Below, piece after piece: positions 7,588-15,800 of a stretch of DNA of 64,000 nucleotides (the first letter of the stretch is position 1; each line of letters opens with the position of its first letter). Location of the stretch: the NCBI GenBank assembly GCA_004193205.1, contig RZUM01000002.1:124001-188000 (forward strand), in the 5' to 3' direction. This DNA is from Gordonia sediminis. Its GTDB lineage: Bacteria; Actinomycetota; Actinomycetes; Mycobacteriales; Mycobacteriaceae. Under the pieces are notes generated by a model that was not told where the DNA came from, searched no databases, and saw nothing but the letters and a program-made list of their open reading frames with translations. A program made the position numbers and the translations under genes.

Positions 7588-10500
7588 TTGGAGGATCTCT
7601 CAGACACGCTACGTCGAAGCGACGATACGACTCCGCGCGCGGCCGTCTTCGAATTGTCGGCCGCGCAGTCCGAACTGTGGCTGGCCCAGCAATTTCATCC
7701 GACCGTGCCGTTCCTCATCTCTCAGTACACCGACCTACGGGGACCCGTCGACGTCGGACTGCTCGAGCACTGCACCCGCCGCGCCGGTCGCGAATTGCAG
7801 TCCCCACAGGTGAGATTTTCACTTCTGGGAGGTCAACCGTGGCAATACGTCGACCACGACGCCGAAACCGGATTCGACCGCGTCGACCTGAGTGATCATC
7901 CCGACCCCGAGCACGCCTCGCGCGTATGGATGAGCGAAGACCAACAGCGCGGTGTCGACCTGACCGGACCCGATATCTCCGCAGGAGTGGTGTTCACCCT
8001 TGGGCCCGAAAGGTACCGCTGCTACGGACGCAGCCACCACATCGCGGTCGACGGGTACGGCGCCGGTCAGTTACTGGCACGAGCGGCCGAATTGTATTCA
8101 GCCACCACCGAACGACTGCCCGCGCCACCATGCCGAGCGATGTCGGTGACCGACATCGTGACGGCCGATCGGAGATATCGATCCTCGACGCGCTTCGCCA
8201 AGGATCGCGACTACTGGGGCGAGAATCTCGCCGGGCTGAATCACGTCACACGACTCAGCGATCGGCACGCTGCTCCATCGGCGAATCCACATGCCGCGCA
8301 CACAACCATCGATTCCGCGACAATGGCCCACGTCGATGCGACAGCGAGACGCAATGGCACCGGTATGGCCGAGGTGCTGGTCGCGACGGTGACCGCCTTC
8401 CTCGCGCAGATGACCGGAGACACCGACATCACGGTGTCCCTGCCAGTCGCCGCCCGCACCACGTCCGCGCTGCGGCGTTCTGCGGGGATGGTCTCCAACG
8501 TGGTGCCGTTGAGGGTGCGCAACGTCGGCGAGAGCACGGTCGACCAGCTCGTGCGGCAGACACGCCTGAACGTGATCGGCGCGTTGCGCCACCAGCTGTA
8601 CCGACACGAAGACCTGCTCCGCGACCTCGGTGTGGGTCTGGCGGGTCGCAACGGATACGGCCCGCTGATCAACGTCCTCACATTCGGAGACCACATCGAG
8701 TTCGGCGGAGCACGCGGCCGAGCACGCCTGCTCTCGGCCGGGCCGGTCGACGATCTGACGATCAACTGCTACCGCTTCGGCTCCGGGTCGCTCAACATCG
8801 ACTTTTTCGCCAACCCGGACAGGTATGCCGCCGACGAATTGGATCGGTATCTACAGCAGTTCCTGAGCTGTCTGTCCCGGTTCCTGCGAGCTTCCGGCGA
8901 GCAGACGGTGTTCGATGTCCTCGGCGGCACGCGCAGCATCGCGCCCCCCCGCCACGAGAGCCGTCAACGGCTGCTCCCCGAGTTGCTGGCGTCCGGCGTC
9001 GGCTCCGGTGAACGGATCGCCATGCGTGGGCCCGCGGGCGCGGTGACCTATCGCGAACTCGACGAGCGCAGTGCGCAGTGGGCGCGCGAGCTGATCACCC
9101 ACGGCGCCGGGCCGGAAGTCGTGGTCGCGGTGGCATTGCACCGGTCGGTGGAATCGGTCACGGCGTTATGGGCGGTTGCCCGCGCGGGCGCGGTGTTCTT
9201 CCCGGTGGACCCGGCCGGCCCACCGGCGCGGGTTTCGAAACTGATCGCCGATTCGCGGGCAACGCTGGGAATCACCCGGAACAGCTGGCTCACATCACTG
9301 GCGGCGGCAGCGGTCGACTGGCTGGTCCTCGACAGTGCCGAGTTCACCTCCGCCGCCGCGGCACACCCGGTTACCGCGGTGACCGACGCGGATCGGATCC
9401 GACCGCTGCGTGCCGATCACCCGGCCTACCTGATCTACACCTCCGGGTCCACCGGAGAGCCCAAGGGTGTCTTGAGCACCCATGAGGGCCTGACCACACT
9501 GAGCGACGATCTGGTCAGCCGCTACGGACTCCGTGGGGAATCAGTGGTGGCCCAATCACATTCGCCCTACTGCGATGCGTCGATGCTCGAGTACCTCTCC
9601 GCCTTCGCGTCGGGCGCAGAACTGGTGGTGCCGGCACCGGACATCGTTGCCGGAGAACGTCTCTCACGAGTCCTCGAAGACCATGCGATCACGCATCTGT
9701 TGGTGACGCCGAGCATTCTCACCACCCTGGACTCGGAGCGCCTGCCGTCGCTGCAGGTCGTCGCCGTCGGCGGTGACAAATGCCCACCAGCAGTGGCCGC
9801 GCACTGGGCCCGCAAGATCGACATGTTCAATTCCTACGGCCCGACCGAGGCCACCGTCGTGGTCACTCAGACCGACGCCCTCGACCCGGAATCGGAGATC
9901 GTCCCGATCGGTGGCGCGCTGCCGGGCGTACAACTGTGCGTATTGGATGCGCGACTCCGGCCGGCACAGCGCGGCGCCCGCGGCGAACTGTATCTGGCCG
10001 GTGACGCCCTCGCACGAGGGTATCTGGGACGGCCCTCGATGACGGCACAGTGTTTCGTCGCAAATCCGTACGGTCCGCGAGGAAGTCGAATGTATCGCAC
10101 CGGGGACGTGGTTCGTGAGCAACCGGACGGCACTCTGGAGTACCTCGGACGTGCCGATGTGCAGATCTCGCTGCGGGGCCAGCGCATCGAACCGTCGGAG
10201 GTCGAAAGAGCACTGGCCGCCGACGAGGCGGTCGATCAGGCCGTGGTCCGGATGTGGACTTCCGCGAAGCTCGGTGATCGACTGATCGGCTACATCGTCG
10301 CCGCAGACGAGGAGAGCATCGACTGCGGCGCCGTGCTGACGCGCTTACGAAAGGTCCTGCCGCCTGCCATGATTCCGGCGGTGTTGATGGTGCTGCCCGA
10401 ACTACCGATCAACCCGAGCAGCGGCAAGGCCGATCGGTCCGCATTGCCCGATCCGCAGACCATGGCGCGTCCGGAGTTTCGCGCGCCGGTGTCTCGGATC

Positions 10501-11520
10501 GAGCGCGCGGTGGCAAACGCCGTCGCAGACGTGACCGGACAGCCTCGTGTCGGTCTGGACGACAATTTCTTCGAACTCGGCGGCAACTCGTTGCTGGGCG
10601 TCGAGTTGTGCCGGCGATTGTCGGAGCAGACCGGCACCGCGGTTGCGATGTCGTTGTTGTTCACGCCATCGGTGCAGACCTTGTCGGCAGCGATCGAGGG
10701 CGCGGCGATTCGTGCAAACCCTGATGTGGTCGTGGGCAATTCGGCTCTCGCGACAATTCTTCCGTTACGCACCAATGGTTCTGGGACGCCACTGATCTGT
10801 CTTCCCTCTGCTGTGCCGTTGTCGTGGTGCTACACGGGGTTGGTGTCCTACGTCGGCAACCGGCCCATCTACGGCCTACAGTCACCGACGATCGGAACGG
10901 GGACGCATCGGTGTCGCACGGTCGAAGAACTGGCCCAGGTCTACCGGCATGAACTCACCCGAATGCAACCGCAGGGGCCGTACCACCTGCTGGGCTGGTC
11001 TCTGGGCGGGCAACTGGCCCATGCGCTCGCGATCGCACTGCGCGCCGACGGACTCGACGTCGATCTGGTGGTCATGCTCGACACCGTGGCATTCGGAGAC
11101 GGTATGCCGCCACCGCAGCCGCCAACCGTACGCGATCTGGTCACCCATCTGGAGGGCAACGAGTCCGAGACCCCGGACACGCGACCGCTGTCCCTCGATG
11201 GAGCCGTTGACCTGCTCGCCCACAGCACCGGACCCGGTCGAGGATTGACCCGCAGGCAACTCGAAGGCCTGCATCAGGGATATGTCGACTGCGTCGGGAT
11301 GTCGGCGACATATCGACCCGCACGACGTGACGGGGACCTGCTGTACTTCTCGGCGCGCAGGGGCATCACAGGTCCGCTCACCAGCGACATGTGGCGACCC
11401 TACGTCACCGGACAGATCATCGAGCACGGCGTCGACGTGACGCATGCCCAGATGACCAACCCCGAGGCGCTCACGGTCATCGGACCGCTCCTCGATGCCG
11501 AATTGAATCGGCGACGGTGA
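7588..11520 (+). CDS. Single-module nonribosomal peptide synthetase, C-A-T-TE (EntF-like)
   Basis: A protein of 1310 aa, nearly the length and order of EntF. The condensation domain is at about 10-430 (SHHIAVDGYG is HHxxxDG; QPWQYVD and GPVDDLTINC recall EntF). Adenylation is at about 460-950 (LIYTSGSTGEPKG, FNSYGPTEATV, YRTGDVV, GKADRS with the A10 Lys). The carrier is at about 975-1040 (DDNFFELGGNSLLG, Ser arm site). The thioesterase is at about 1070-1310 (LLGWSLGGQL is GxSxG; a His near the end in DVTHAQM). Hand-aligned to GrsA, the specificity residues read D-A-L-V-A-G-S-V-V-K, which looks closest to a tyrosine-type code. TTG start with TAAGG 7 bases before. It has no donor carrier partner in the window. 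Confidence 0.93.
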   Translation: MEDLSDTLRRSDDTTPRAAVFELSAAQSELWLAQQFHPTVPFLISQYTDLRGPVDVGLLEHCTRRAGRELQSPQVRFSLLGGQPWQYVDHDAETGFDRVDLSDHPDPEHASRVWMSEDQQRGVDLTGPDISAGVVFTLGPERYRCYGRSHHIAVDGYGAGQLLARAAELYSATTERLPAPPCRAMSVTDIVTADRRYRSSTRFAKDRDYWGENLAGLNHVTRLSDRHAAPSANPHAAHTTIDSATMAHVDATARRNGTGMAEVLVATVTAFLAQMTGDTDITVSLPVAARTTSALRRSAGMVSNVVPLRVRNVGESTVDQLVRQTRLNVIGALRHQLYRHEDLLRDLGVGLAGRNGYGPLINVLTFGDHIEFGGARGRARLLSAGPVDDLTINCYRFGSGSLNIDFFANPDRYAADELDRYLQQFLSCLSRFLRASGEQTVFDVLGGTRSIAPPRHESRQRLLPELLASGVGSGERIAMRGPAGAVTYRELDERSAQWARELITHGAGPEVVVAVALHRSVESVTALWAVARAGAVFFPVDPAGPPARVSKLIADSRATLGITRNSWLTSLAAAAVDWLVLDSAEFTSAAAAHPVTAVTDADRIRPLRADHPAYLIYTSGSTGEPKGVLSTHEGLTTLSDDLVSRYGLRGESVVAQSHSPYCDASMLEYLSAFASGAELVVPAPDIVAGERLSRVLEDHAITHLLVTPSILTTLDSERLPSLQVVAVGGDKCPPAVAAHWARKIDMFNSYGPTEATVVVTQTDALDPESEIVPIGGALPGVQLCVLDARLRPAQRGARGELYLAGDALARGYLGRPSMTAQCFVANPYGPRGSRMYRTGDVVREQPDGTLEYLGRADVQISLRGQRIEPSEVERALAADEAVDQAVVRMWTSAKLGDRLIGYIVAADEESIDCGAVLTRLRKVLPPAMIPAVLMVLPELPINPSSGKADRSALPDPQTMARPEFRAPVSRIERAVANAVADVTGQPRVGLDDNFFELGGNSLLGVELCRRLSEQTGTAVAMSLLFTPSVQTLSAAIEGAAIRANPDVVVGNSALATILPLRTNGSGTPLICLPSAVPLSWCYTGLVSYVGNRPIYGLQSPTIGTGTHRCRTVEELAQVYRHELTRMQPQGPYHLLGWSLGGQLAHALAIALRADGLDVDLVVMLDTVAFGDGMPPPQPPTVRDLVTHLEGNESETPDTRPLSLDGAVDLLAHSTGPGRGLTRRQLEGLHQGYVDCVGMSATYRPARRDGDLLYFSARRGITGPLTSDMWRPYVTGQIIEHGVDVTHAQMTNPEALTVIGPLLDAELNRRR

Positions 11521-12476
11521 TGGCCCGCGGCGAGAAGGCGGTCTCCGGCTCGAGAGCGGAAGGATTCATGGGCAGATATTCCGCGGCGGTCGTCGCGTTC
11601 ACGGTGTCGGTCACCTCGTCGCTCGTGCTGGTCACGGGCCGGTCCCGAGTATTCGGGTGGCGCCCGGCTCGGTTGCTGCTGGCATGTGTCGCAGCCATCG
11701 CTGCCGCGGTCACCGCAAACGAATGCACGGGCAAGCCGGTCGTGTTTCTGCGGTGGTCATATGTGCGGTTCCTGTTCGCGCTTGGGCACATGGGTGCCAC
11801 GTGGCAAGTCGGCGACGGCCGCGAGGAGGCGCTCGCCGACTACGTGTGCGCACATGCGCGCAAGAATGACGTCGACGATGTCATCCGGGCGATCGACGAA
11901 TACTGCTACCACAAGCGTTACCTGATCAACGTCGGTGACGAAAAGGGGGTGCTGCTCGACCGCGCGGTCGTGGCTGCTCGACCGCATCGACTCCTGGAAC
12001 TCGGTACCTATTGCGGCTACAGCGCATTGCGCATCGCACGCGCGATGCCGACCGATGCGACTTTGTACTCGATCGAGTTCAACCCGGCGAACGCGGCGGT
12101 CGCGCGACGGATCTGGGATCACGCGGGCGTCGGTGAGCGGATCACCGTCGTCGTCGGAACCCTCGGCGACCACGGGCAGACGATCGACTCGCTGCGCCGG
12201 CAGCATGCGTTCGGTTCTGGCGCTGTCGATTTCGTCTTCCTGGACCATGAGAAGAGCGAGTATCTCCCCGACCTCCACCGAATCCTCGGACAGGGCTGGC
12301 TACACGCCGGCTCGGTTGTCGTTGCCGACAACGTGAAATATCCGGGTGCCCCCGAGTATCGAGCATTCATGCACCGACGGGAAGGCAACGACTGGCGAAC
12401 CCGGGAACACCGGACCCACGCCGAGTATCAGAAGGTCATCAAGGACATCGTGCTGGAATCGGAGTACCTCGGCTGA
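11520..12476 (+). CDS. Membrane-anchored catechol O-methyltransferase, animal COMT-like
   Basis: A protein of 318 aa. The first about 60 residues hold two hydrophobic stretches (AAVVAFTVSVTSSLVLVTG; RLLLACVAAIAAAVTA), suggesting a membrane anchor. The catalytic domain keeps the COMT signature in order: YLINVGDEKG, LLELGTYCGYSALRIAR (SAM), SIEFNPANAAVA (acidic SAM ribose ligand), FVFLDHEKSEYLPD (Mg Asp and catalytic Lys), VVADNVKYPGAPEY (Mg Asp-Asn) and THAEYQKV (catechol-binding Glu). It should methylate a catechol hydroxyl. The ATG overlaps the NRPS stop by one base (TGATG), so it is translationally coupled to it. It may act on the peptide synthetase product or its precursor. Confidence 0.9.
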   Translation: MARGEKAVSGSRAEGFMGRYSAAVVAFTVSVTSSLVLVTGRSRVFGWRPARLLLACVAAIAAAVTANECTGKPVVFLRWSYVRFLFALGHMGATWQVGDGREEALADYVCAHARKNDVDDVIRAIDEYCYHKRYLINVGDEKGVLLDRAVVAARPHRLLELGTYCGYSALRIARAMPTDATLYSIEFNPANAAVARRIWDHAGVGERITVVVGTLGDHGQTIDSLRRQHAFGSGAVDFVFLDHEKSEYLPDLHRILGQGWLHAGSVVVADNVKYPGAPEYRAFMHRREGNDWRTREHRTHAEYQKVIKDIVLESEYLG

Positions 12477-12588
12477 CCGGTCGAAGCGGACCGCGCCGCG
12501 CGTCTGGGATCCGGCGGTCATCGCCGAGCCCTAATCCCAGTGGAGGGCAGTCCTCGGGGCGTAAGCTGGGGCCGACGAGGAGCCCACG

Positions 12589-13377
12589 ATGACTTCCGAT
12601 CCCCACCCGTCCGGCGAGACGCTGATCGCCTCCGTCCAGCGCGCCCTGCGACTGGTCGACATCGTCGTGAACTCGTCGCGGCCGGTGACACCGAAGGCAC
12701 TTGCCACCGCCTCCGGCCTGACGCTCGGCACGACGTACAACCTGGTGCGGACGCTGATCCGCGAGGGGTACCTGGCGGCCGAGCCTGACGGGCTCGTGCT
12801 GGCGTCGCACTTCCTCGGGTTGCATGAGGAGGATTCGTCGGGCGTGTTCCTGGCAAGGGTGCGCGAGGCGCTGAACGATGTGGCCGAAGGCCTCGGCGCG
12901 ACGGCGTACCTGTCGCGGTACACCGACGGCGAGGTGCACCTGGTCGACATCGTCGACGCGAAGTCCAGTCCGCGTGTGGATCTGTGGGTCGGCATGCAGT
13001 CGAGCGCGCACGCGACGGCGCTCGGCAAGCAGATCCTCGCCGAGCTGCCCGCCGAGGAGCGCAGCGACTACCTGTCGCGCCACTCGCTCGACGAGCTGAC
13101 GCCGTTCACGATCAGCGATCGCCGTGTGCTGCTGCAGCAGCTGGAACAGCCGTCCCCGGCGGTGGTCGATCGTCAGGAGTACGCCATCGGCTTCACCTGC
13201 CTCGCGGTGCCCGTGCGCGCGCCCAGCGTGACGGCGTCCCTCGCCGTCTCCCTCCCCGTACACACCGACGACACCGACTCGGCGGCGATCACGGCGCTCG
13301 CGGCACGGCTGCGTGGCATCGCGAATCGCCTGTCACTGCGCCTGGGCGGCGACCGTTTCGGGCAGTCCGCGCAGTAG
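12589..13377 (+). CDS. IclR-family transcriptional regulator
   Basis: A protein of 262 aa. The N-terminal winged helix spans residues 14-72 (SVQRALRLVDIVVNSSRPVT, then LASGLTLGTTYNLVRTL-like recognition helix). The C-terminal effector domain holds GMQSSAHATALGKQILAELP, the IclR sugar/acid-binding core, and EYAIGFTCLAVPVRAP. The ATG follows GAGGAG. It lies just upstream of the dehydrogenase operon in the same direction, 133 bp away, and probably controls it. The effector is unknown. It follows the COMT gene by 112 bp but looks functionally separate. Confidence 0.87.
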   Translation: MTSDPHPSGETLIASVQRALRLVDIVVNSSRPVTPKALATASGLTLGTTYNLVRTLIREGYLAAEPDGLVLASHFLGLHEEDSSGVFLARVREALNDVAEGLGATAYLSRYTDGEVHLVDIVDAKSSPRVDLWVGMQSSAHATALGKQILAELPAEERSDYLSRHSLDELTPFTISDRRVLLQQLEQPSPAVVDRQEYAIGFTCLAVPVRAPSVTASLAVSLPVHTDDTDSAAITALAARLRGIANRLSLRLGGDRFGQSAQ

Positions 13378-13510
13378 CGGCGGCATCCTGTTCACCATCT
13401 GAAATCACGTGTCTGTCGCCGGCTCGGCCGCCCTGCTTATCGTGAGCCCACCGGCGGGCCGAGCGGCCCGTCGCCATCTGACAACGTCGTCAGAACGGGA
13501 GGTCGCAAAG

Positions 13511-14518
13511 ATGACGTCATCCGCACGCCCCAACGACGCGACGCGTCGCGAGCTGCTCAGCACAATGCTCCTCATCCGCACATACGAGGAAGCCATCCTG
13601 CGCGAATACCACGCCGACAAATCGCCGGGATTCGACATCGGCGCGGGACTCGTTCCCGGAGAGATGCACCTGTCGGCGGGGCAGGAACCGGTCGCCGCGG
13701 GCGTCTGCGCGCATCTCACCCGCGACGACGCGCTCACCGGCACGCACCGGCCCCATCACATCGCGATCGCACACGGAGTCGACCTGCGCGCCATGACCGC
13801 CGAGATCTTCGGCCGGGAGACCGGACTCGGGCGCGGCCGCGGGGGGCACATGCACCTGTTCGACCCCGCGACGCACTTCTCGTGCTCCGGGATCATCGCC
13901 GAGGGCCTGCCGCCGGCGCTGGGTCAGGCCTTCGCGTTCCGGCAGCGGGGATCGGACCGCATCGCGGTCGCGGTCACCGGTGAAGGCGCGGCGAATCAGG
14001 GCGCCTTCCACGAGTCGCTCAACCTCGCGGCGCTGTGGAAGCTGCCGGTGGTGTTCGTCGTCGAAGACAACGACTGGGCCATCTCGGTGCCGCGCGCCGC
14101 GTCCACCTCGGTCCCGTCCAACGCCGACCGCGCCGCCGCCTACGGCATGCCGGGCGCCCGCGTCGACGGCAACGACGTCGAAGGGGTGCACCGCGCCGCA
14201 GGAGAGGCGGTCGCCCGAGCCCGCGCGGGCGACGGACCCTCGCTCATCGAGGTACACACACTGCGTCTGTGGGGCCACTTCGAGGGCGACGCGCAGGGCT
14301 ATCGCTCCGACCTCGAGGACGTGCCCGGCCGCGATCCCATCCCCACCTATCAGGCGACGCTCATCGCCGACGGCGTCGTGACCGAAAGCGATGTCGACGT
14401 GATGCGTGCGAGCGCCGCCGAACGCGTCGAAGACGCCATCGAGTACGCGAAGTCCTCGCCCACCCCCGATCCCCACCACGCCCTCGACTACGTGTTCGCG
14501 GAAGGAGCCCACGCATGA
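13511..14518 (+). CDS. Thiamine-diphosphate dehydrogenase E1 component, alpha subunit (acetoin/pyruvate type)
   Basis: A protein of 335 aa. LLIRTYEEAI at the N-terminus, GRGRGGHMHLFDP near 115, and the ThDP motif GEGAANQGAFHESLNLAALW to VVEDNDWAIS near 158-195 mark the alpha subunit of a heterotetrameric 2-oxoacid dehydrogenase E1. GEG replaces the usual GDG. The gene overlaps the E1 beta ATG by 4 bases. The nearest functional class appears to be acetoin dehydrogenase or a PDH-like complex: decarboxylation or cleavage of the substrate and transfer of the acyl group to lipoyl. The substrate cannot be told from sequence alone. Confidence 0.88.
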   Translation: MTSSARPNDATRRELLSTMLLIRTYEEAILREYHADKSPGFDIGAGLVPGEMHLSAGQEPVAAGVCAHLTRDDALTGTHRPHHIAIAHGVDLRAMTAEIFGRETGLGRGRGGHMHLFDPATHFSCSGIIAEGLPPALGQAFAFRQRGSDRIAVAVTGEGAANQGAFHESLNLAALWKLPVVFVVEDNDWAISVPRAASTSVPSNADRAAAYGMPGARVDGNDVEGVHRAAGEAVARARAGDGPSLIEVHTLRLWGHFEGDAQGYRSDLEDVPGRDPIPTYQATLIADGVVTESDVDVMRASAAERVEDAIEYAKSSPTPDPHHALDYVFAEGAHA

Positions 14519-15573
14519 GCACGACAGATCATGCCGCACCCGCGGCCCTCGCGGTCGAACCCGACGCCGGCCGCCGCAAGCTCTCAACCGCCAAGGCGAT
14601 CCAGGAGGCCATCGCCCAGCAGATGCGCGCCGATTCCGAGGTCTTCGTCATGGGCGAGGACGTCGGCCCCTACGGCGGCATCTTCTCCTCGACCACGGGC
14701 CTCATCGACGAGTTCGGACCCGAGCGGGTCCTCGACACCCCGATCTCGGAGACCGCGTTCATCGGACTGGGCATCGGAGCGGCCGTGGAGGGCATGCGGC
14801 CGATCGTCGAGCTCATGTTCGTGGACTTCTTCGGCGTCTGCATGGACCAGATCTACAACCACATGGCGAAGATCCACTACGAGTCCGGCGGCAACGTACG
14901 CGTGCCCATGGTGCTGATGACCGCGACCGGCGGAGGCTATTCCGACGGTGCGCAGCACTCCCAGAACCTGTGGGGCACATTCGCTCACCTACCCGGCATG
15001 AAGGTCGTCGTGCCGTCGACGCCATACGACGCGAAAGGCCTGATGACCGCGGCGATCCGCAGCGATGACCCGGTGGTCTTCCTGTTCCACAAGGGGATCA
15101 TGGGACTCGGGTGGATGAAAAAGAACCGGCGCTCCATCGGCGCGGTTCCCGAGGAGCCGTACGAGGTTCCGATCGGCAAGGCACACGTCGCCCGTGAGGG
15201 GACCGACGTCACGGTCGTGACGGTGTCCCTCTCGGTGCACCACGCGCTCGACGTCGCGGAGAAGCTCGAGGGCGAAGGGGTCGGCGTCGAGGTGATCGAT
15301 CTGCGATCGCTCGTGCCGCTGGACCGCGAGGCGATCGTCACCTCGGTGTCGAAGACCGGGCGACTCGTCGTCGTCGACGAGGACTACCAGTCGTTCGGCA
15401 TGACGGCCGAGGTCATCGCATCCGTCGCCGAGCGCAACCCGTCCCTCCTCAAGCACGTGTCGCGCGTGGCGGTGCCCGACGTACCGATCCCGTACGCGCG
15501 GGAGCTCGAATACGCGGTGCTCCCCACGCCGGCCCGCATCGAGGCAGCGATCCGGGAGGCCGTGACCGGATGA
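14515..15573 (+). CDS. Thiamine-diphosphate dehydrogenase E1 component, beta subunit
   Basis: A protein of 352 aa. KLSTAKAIQEAIAQQM, VFVMGEDVGPYGGIFSSTTG, PISETAFIGLGIGAAVEGMR, IYNHMAKIHYESGGN and VIDLRSLVPLD are conserved E1 beta segments (ThDP diphosphate side, dimer interface and transketolase C-terminal domain). The ATG overlaps the alpha stop; the stop overlaps the lipoyl-domain ATG. Together with the alpha subunit it forms an alpha2beta2 E1. The first about 20 residues (Ala/Pro-rich) are an extra N-terminal tail. Confidence 0.9.
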   Translation: MSTTDHAAPAALAVEPDAGRRKLSTAKAIQEAIAQQMRADSEVFVMGEDVGPYGGIFSSTTGLIDEFGPERVLDTPISETAFIGLGIGAAVEGMRPIVELMFVDFFGVCMDQIYNHMAKIHYESGGNVRVPMVLMTATGGGYSDGAQHSQNLWGTFAHLPGMKVVVPSTPYDAKGLMTAAIRSDDPVVFLFHKGIMGLGWMKKNRRSIGAVPEEPYEVPIGKAHVAREGTDVTVVTVSLSVHHALDVAEKLEGEGVGVEVIDLRSLVPLDREAIVTSVSKTGRLVVVDEDYQSFGMTAEVIASVAERNPSLLKHVSRVAVPDVPIPYARELEYAVLPTPARIEAAIREAVTG

Positions 15574-15800
15574 GCGACGTGCTGTTCCCGTCGATGTCGG
15601 ATGACGCCGACGCGACGGGTGTCGTCGTCACCTGGTTCGTCGACAACGGCGACGAGGTTGCGCAGGACGCCCTCATCGCCGAGGTGGCGATCGAGAAGGT
15701 CGACCAAGAGGTGTTGGCTCCCGCATCCGGCGTCATCTCGCTGCTGGTGGCCGAGGATCAGGAGGTCTCACAAGGGAGTGTCATCGCCACGATCGGGTGA
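15570..15800 (+). CDS. Stand-alone lipoyl-domain protein (E2 N-terminal domain only)
   Basis: Only 76 aa, a single biotinyl/lipoyl fold. VAIEKVDQEV at residues 38-47 carries the Lys that is normally lipoylated, and SGVISLLVAEDQEV is the following hairpin. A normal E2 would continue with a subunit-binding domain and a CoA acyltransferase domain; here the gene stops and a lipoate-ligase-like gene starts with a GTGA overlap. The domain may act as a mobile lipoyl carrier that works with E2 cores coded elsewhere. Confidence 0.85.
   Translation: MSDVLFPSMSDDADATGVVVTWFVDNGDEVAQDALIAEVAIEKVDQEVLAPASGVISLLVAEDQEVSQGSVIATIG

Noticed and set aside
12477-12588. IclR gene as regulator of the hydroxylase-NRPS-COMT cluster
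   Set aside because: It points away from the cluster and sits directly upstream of the dehydrogenase operon, the more likely target.
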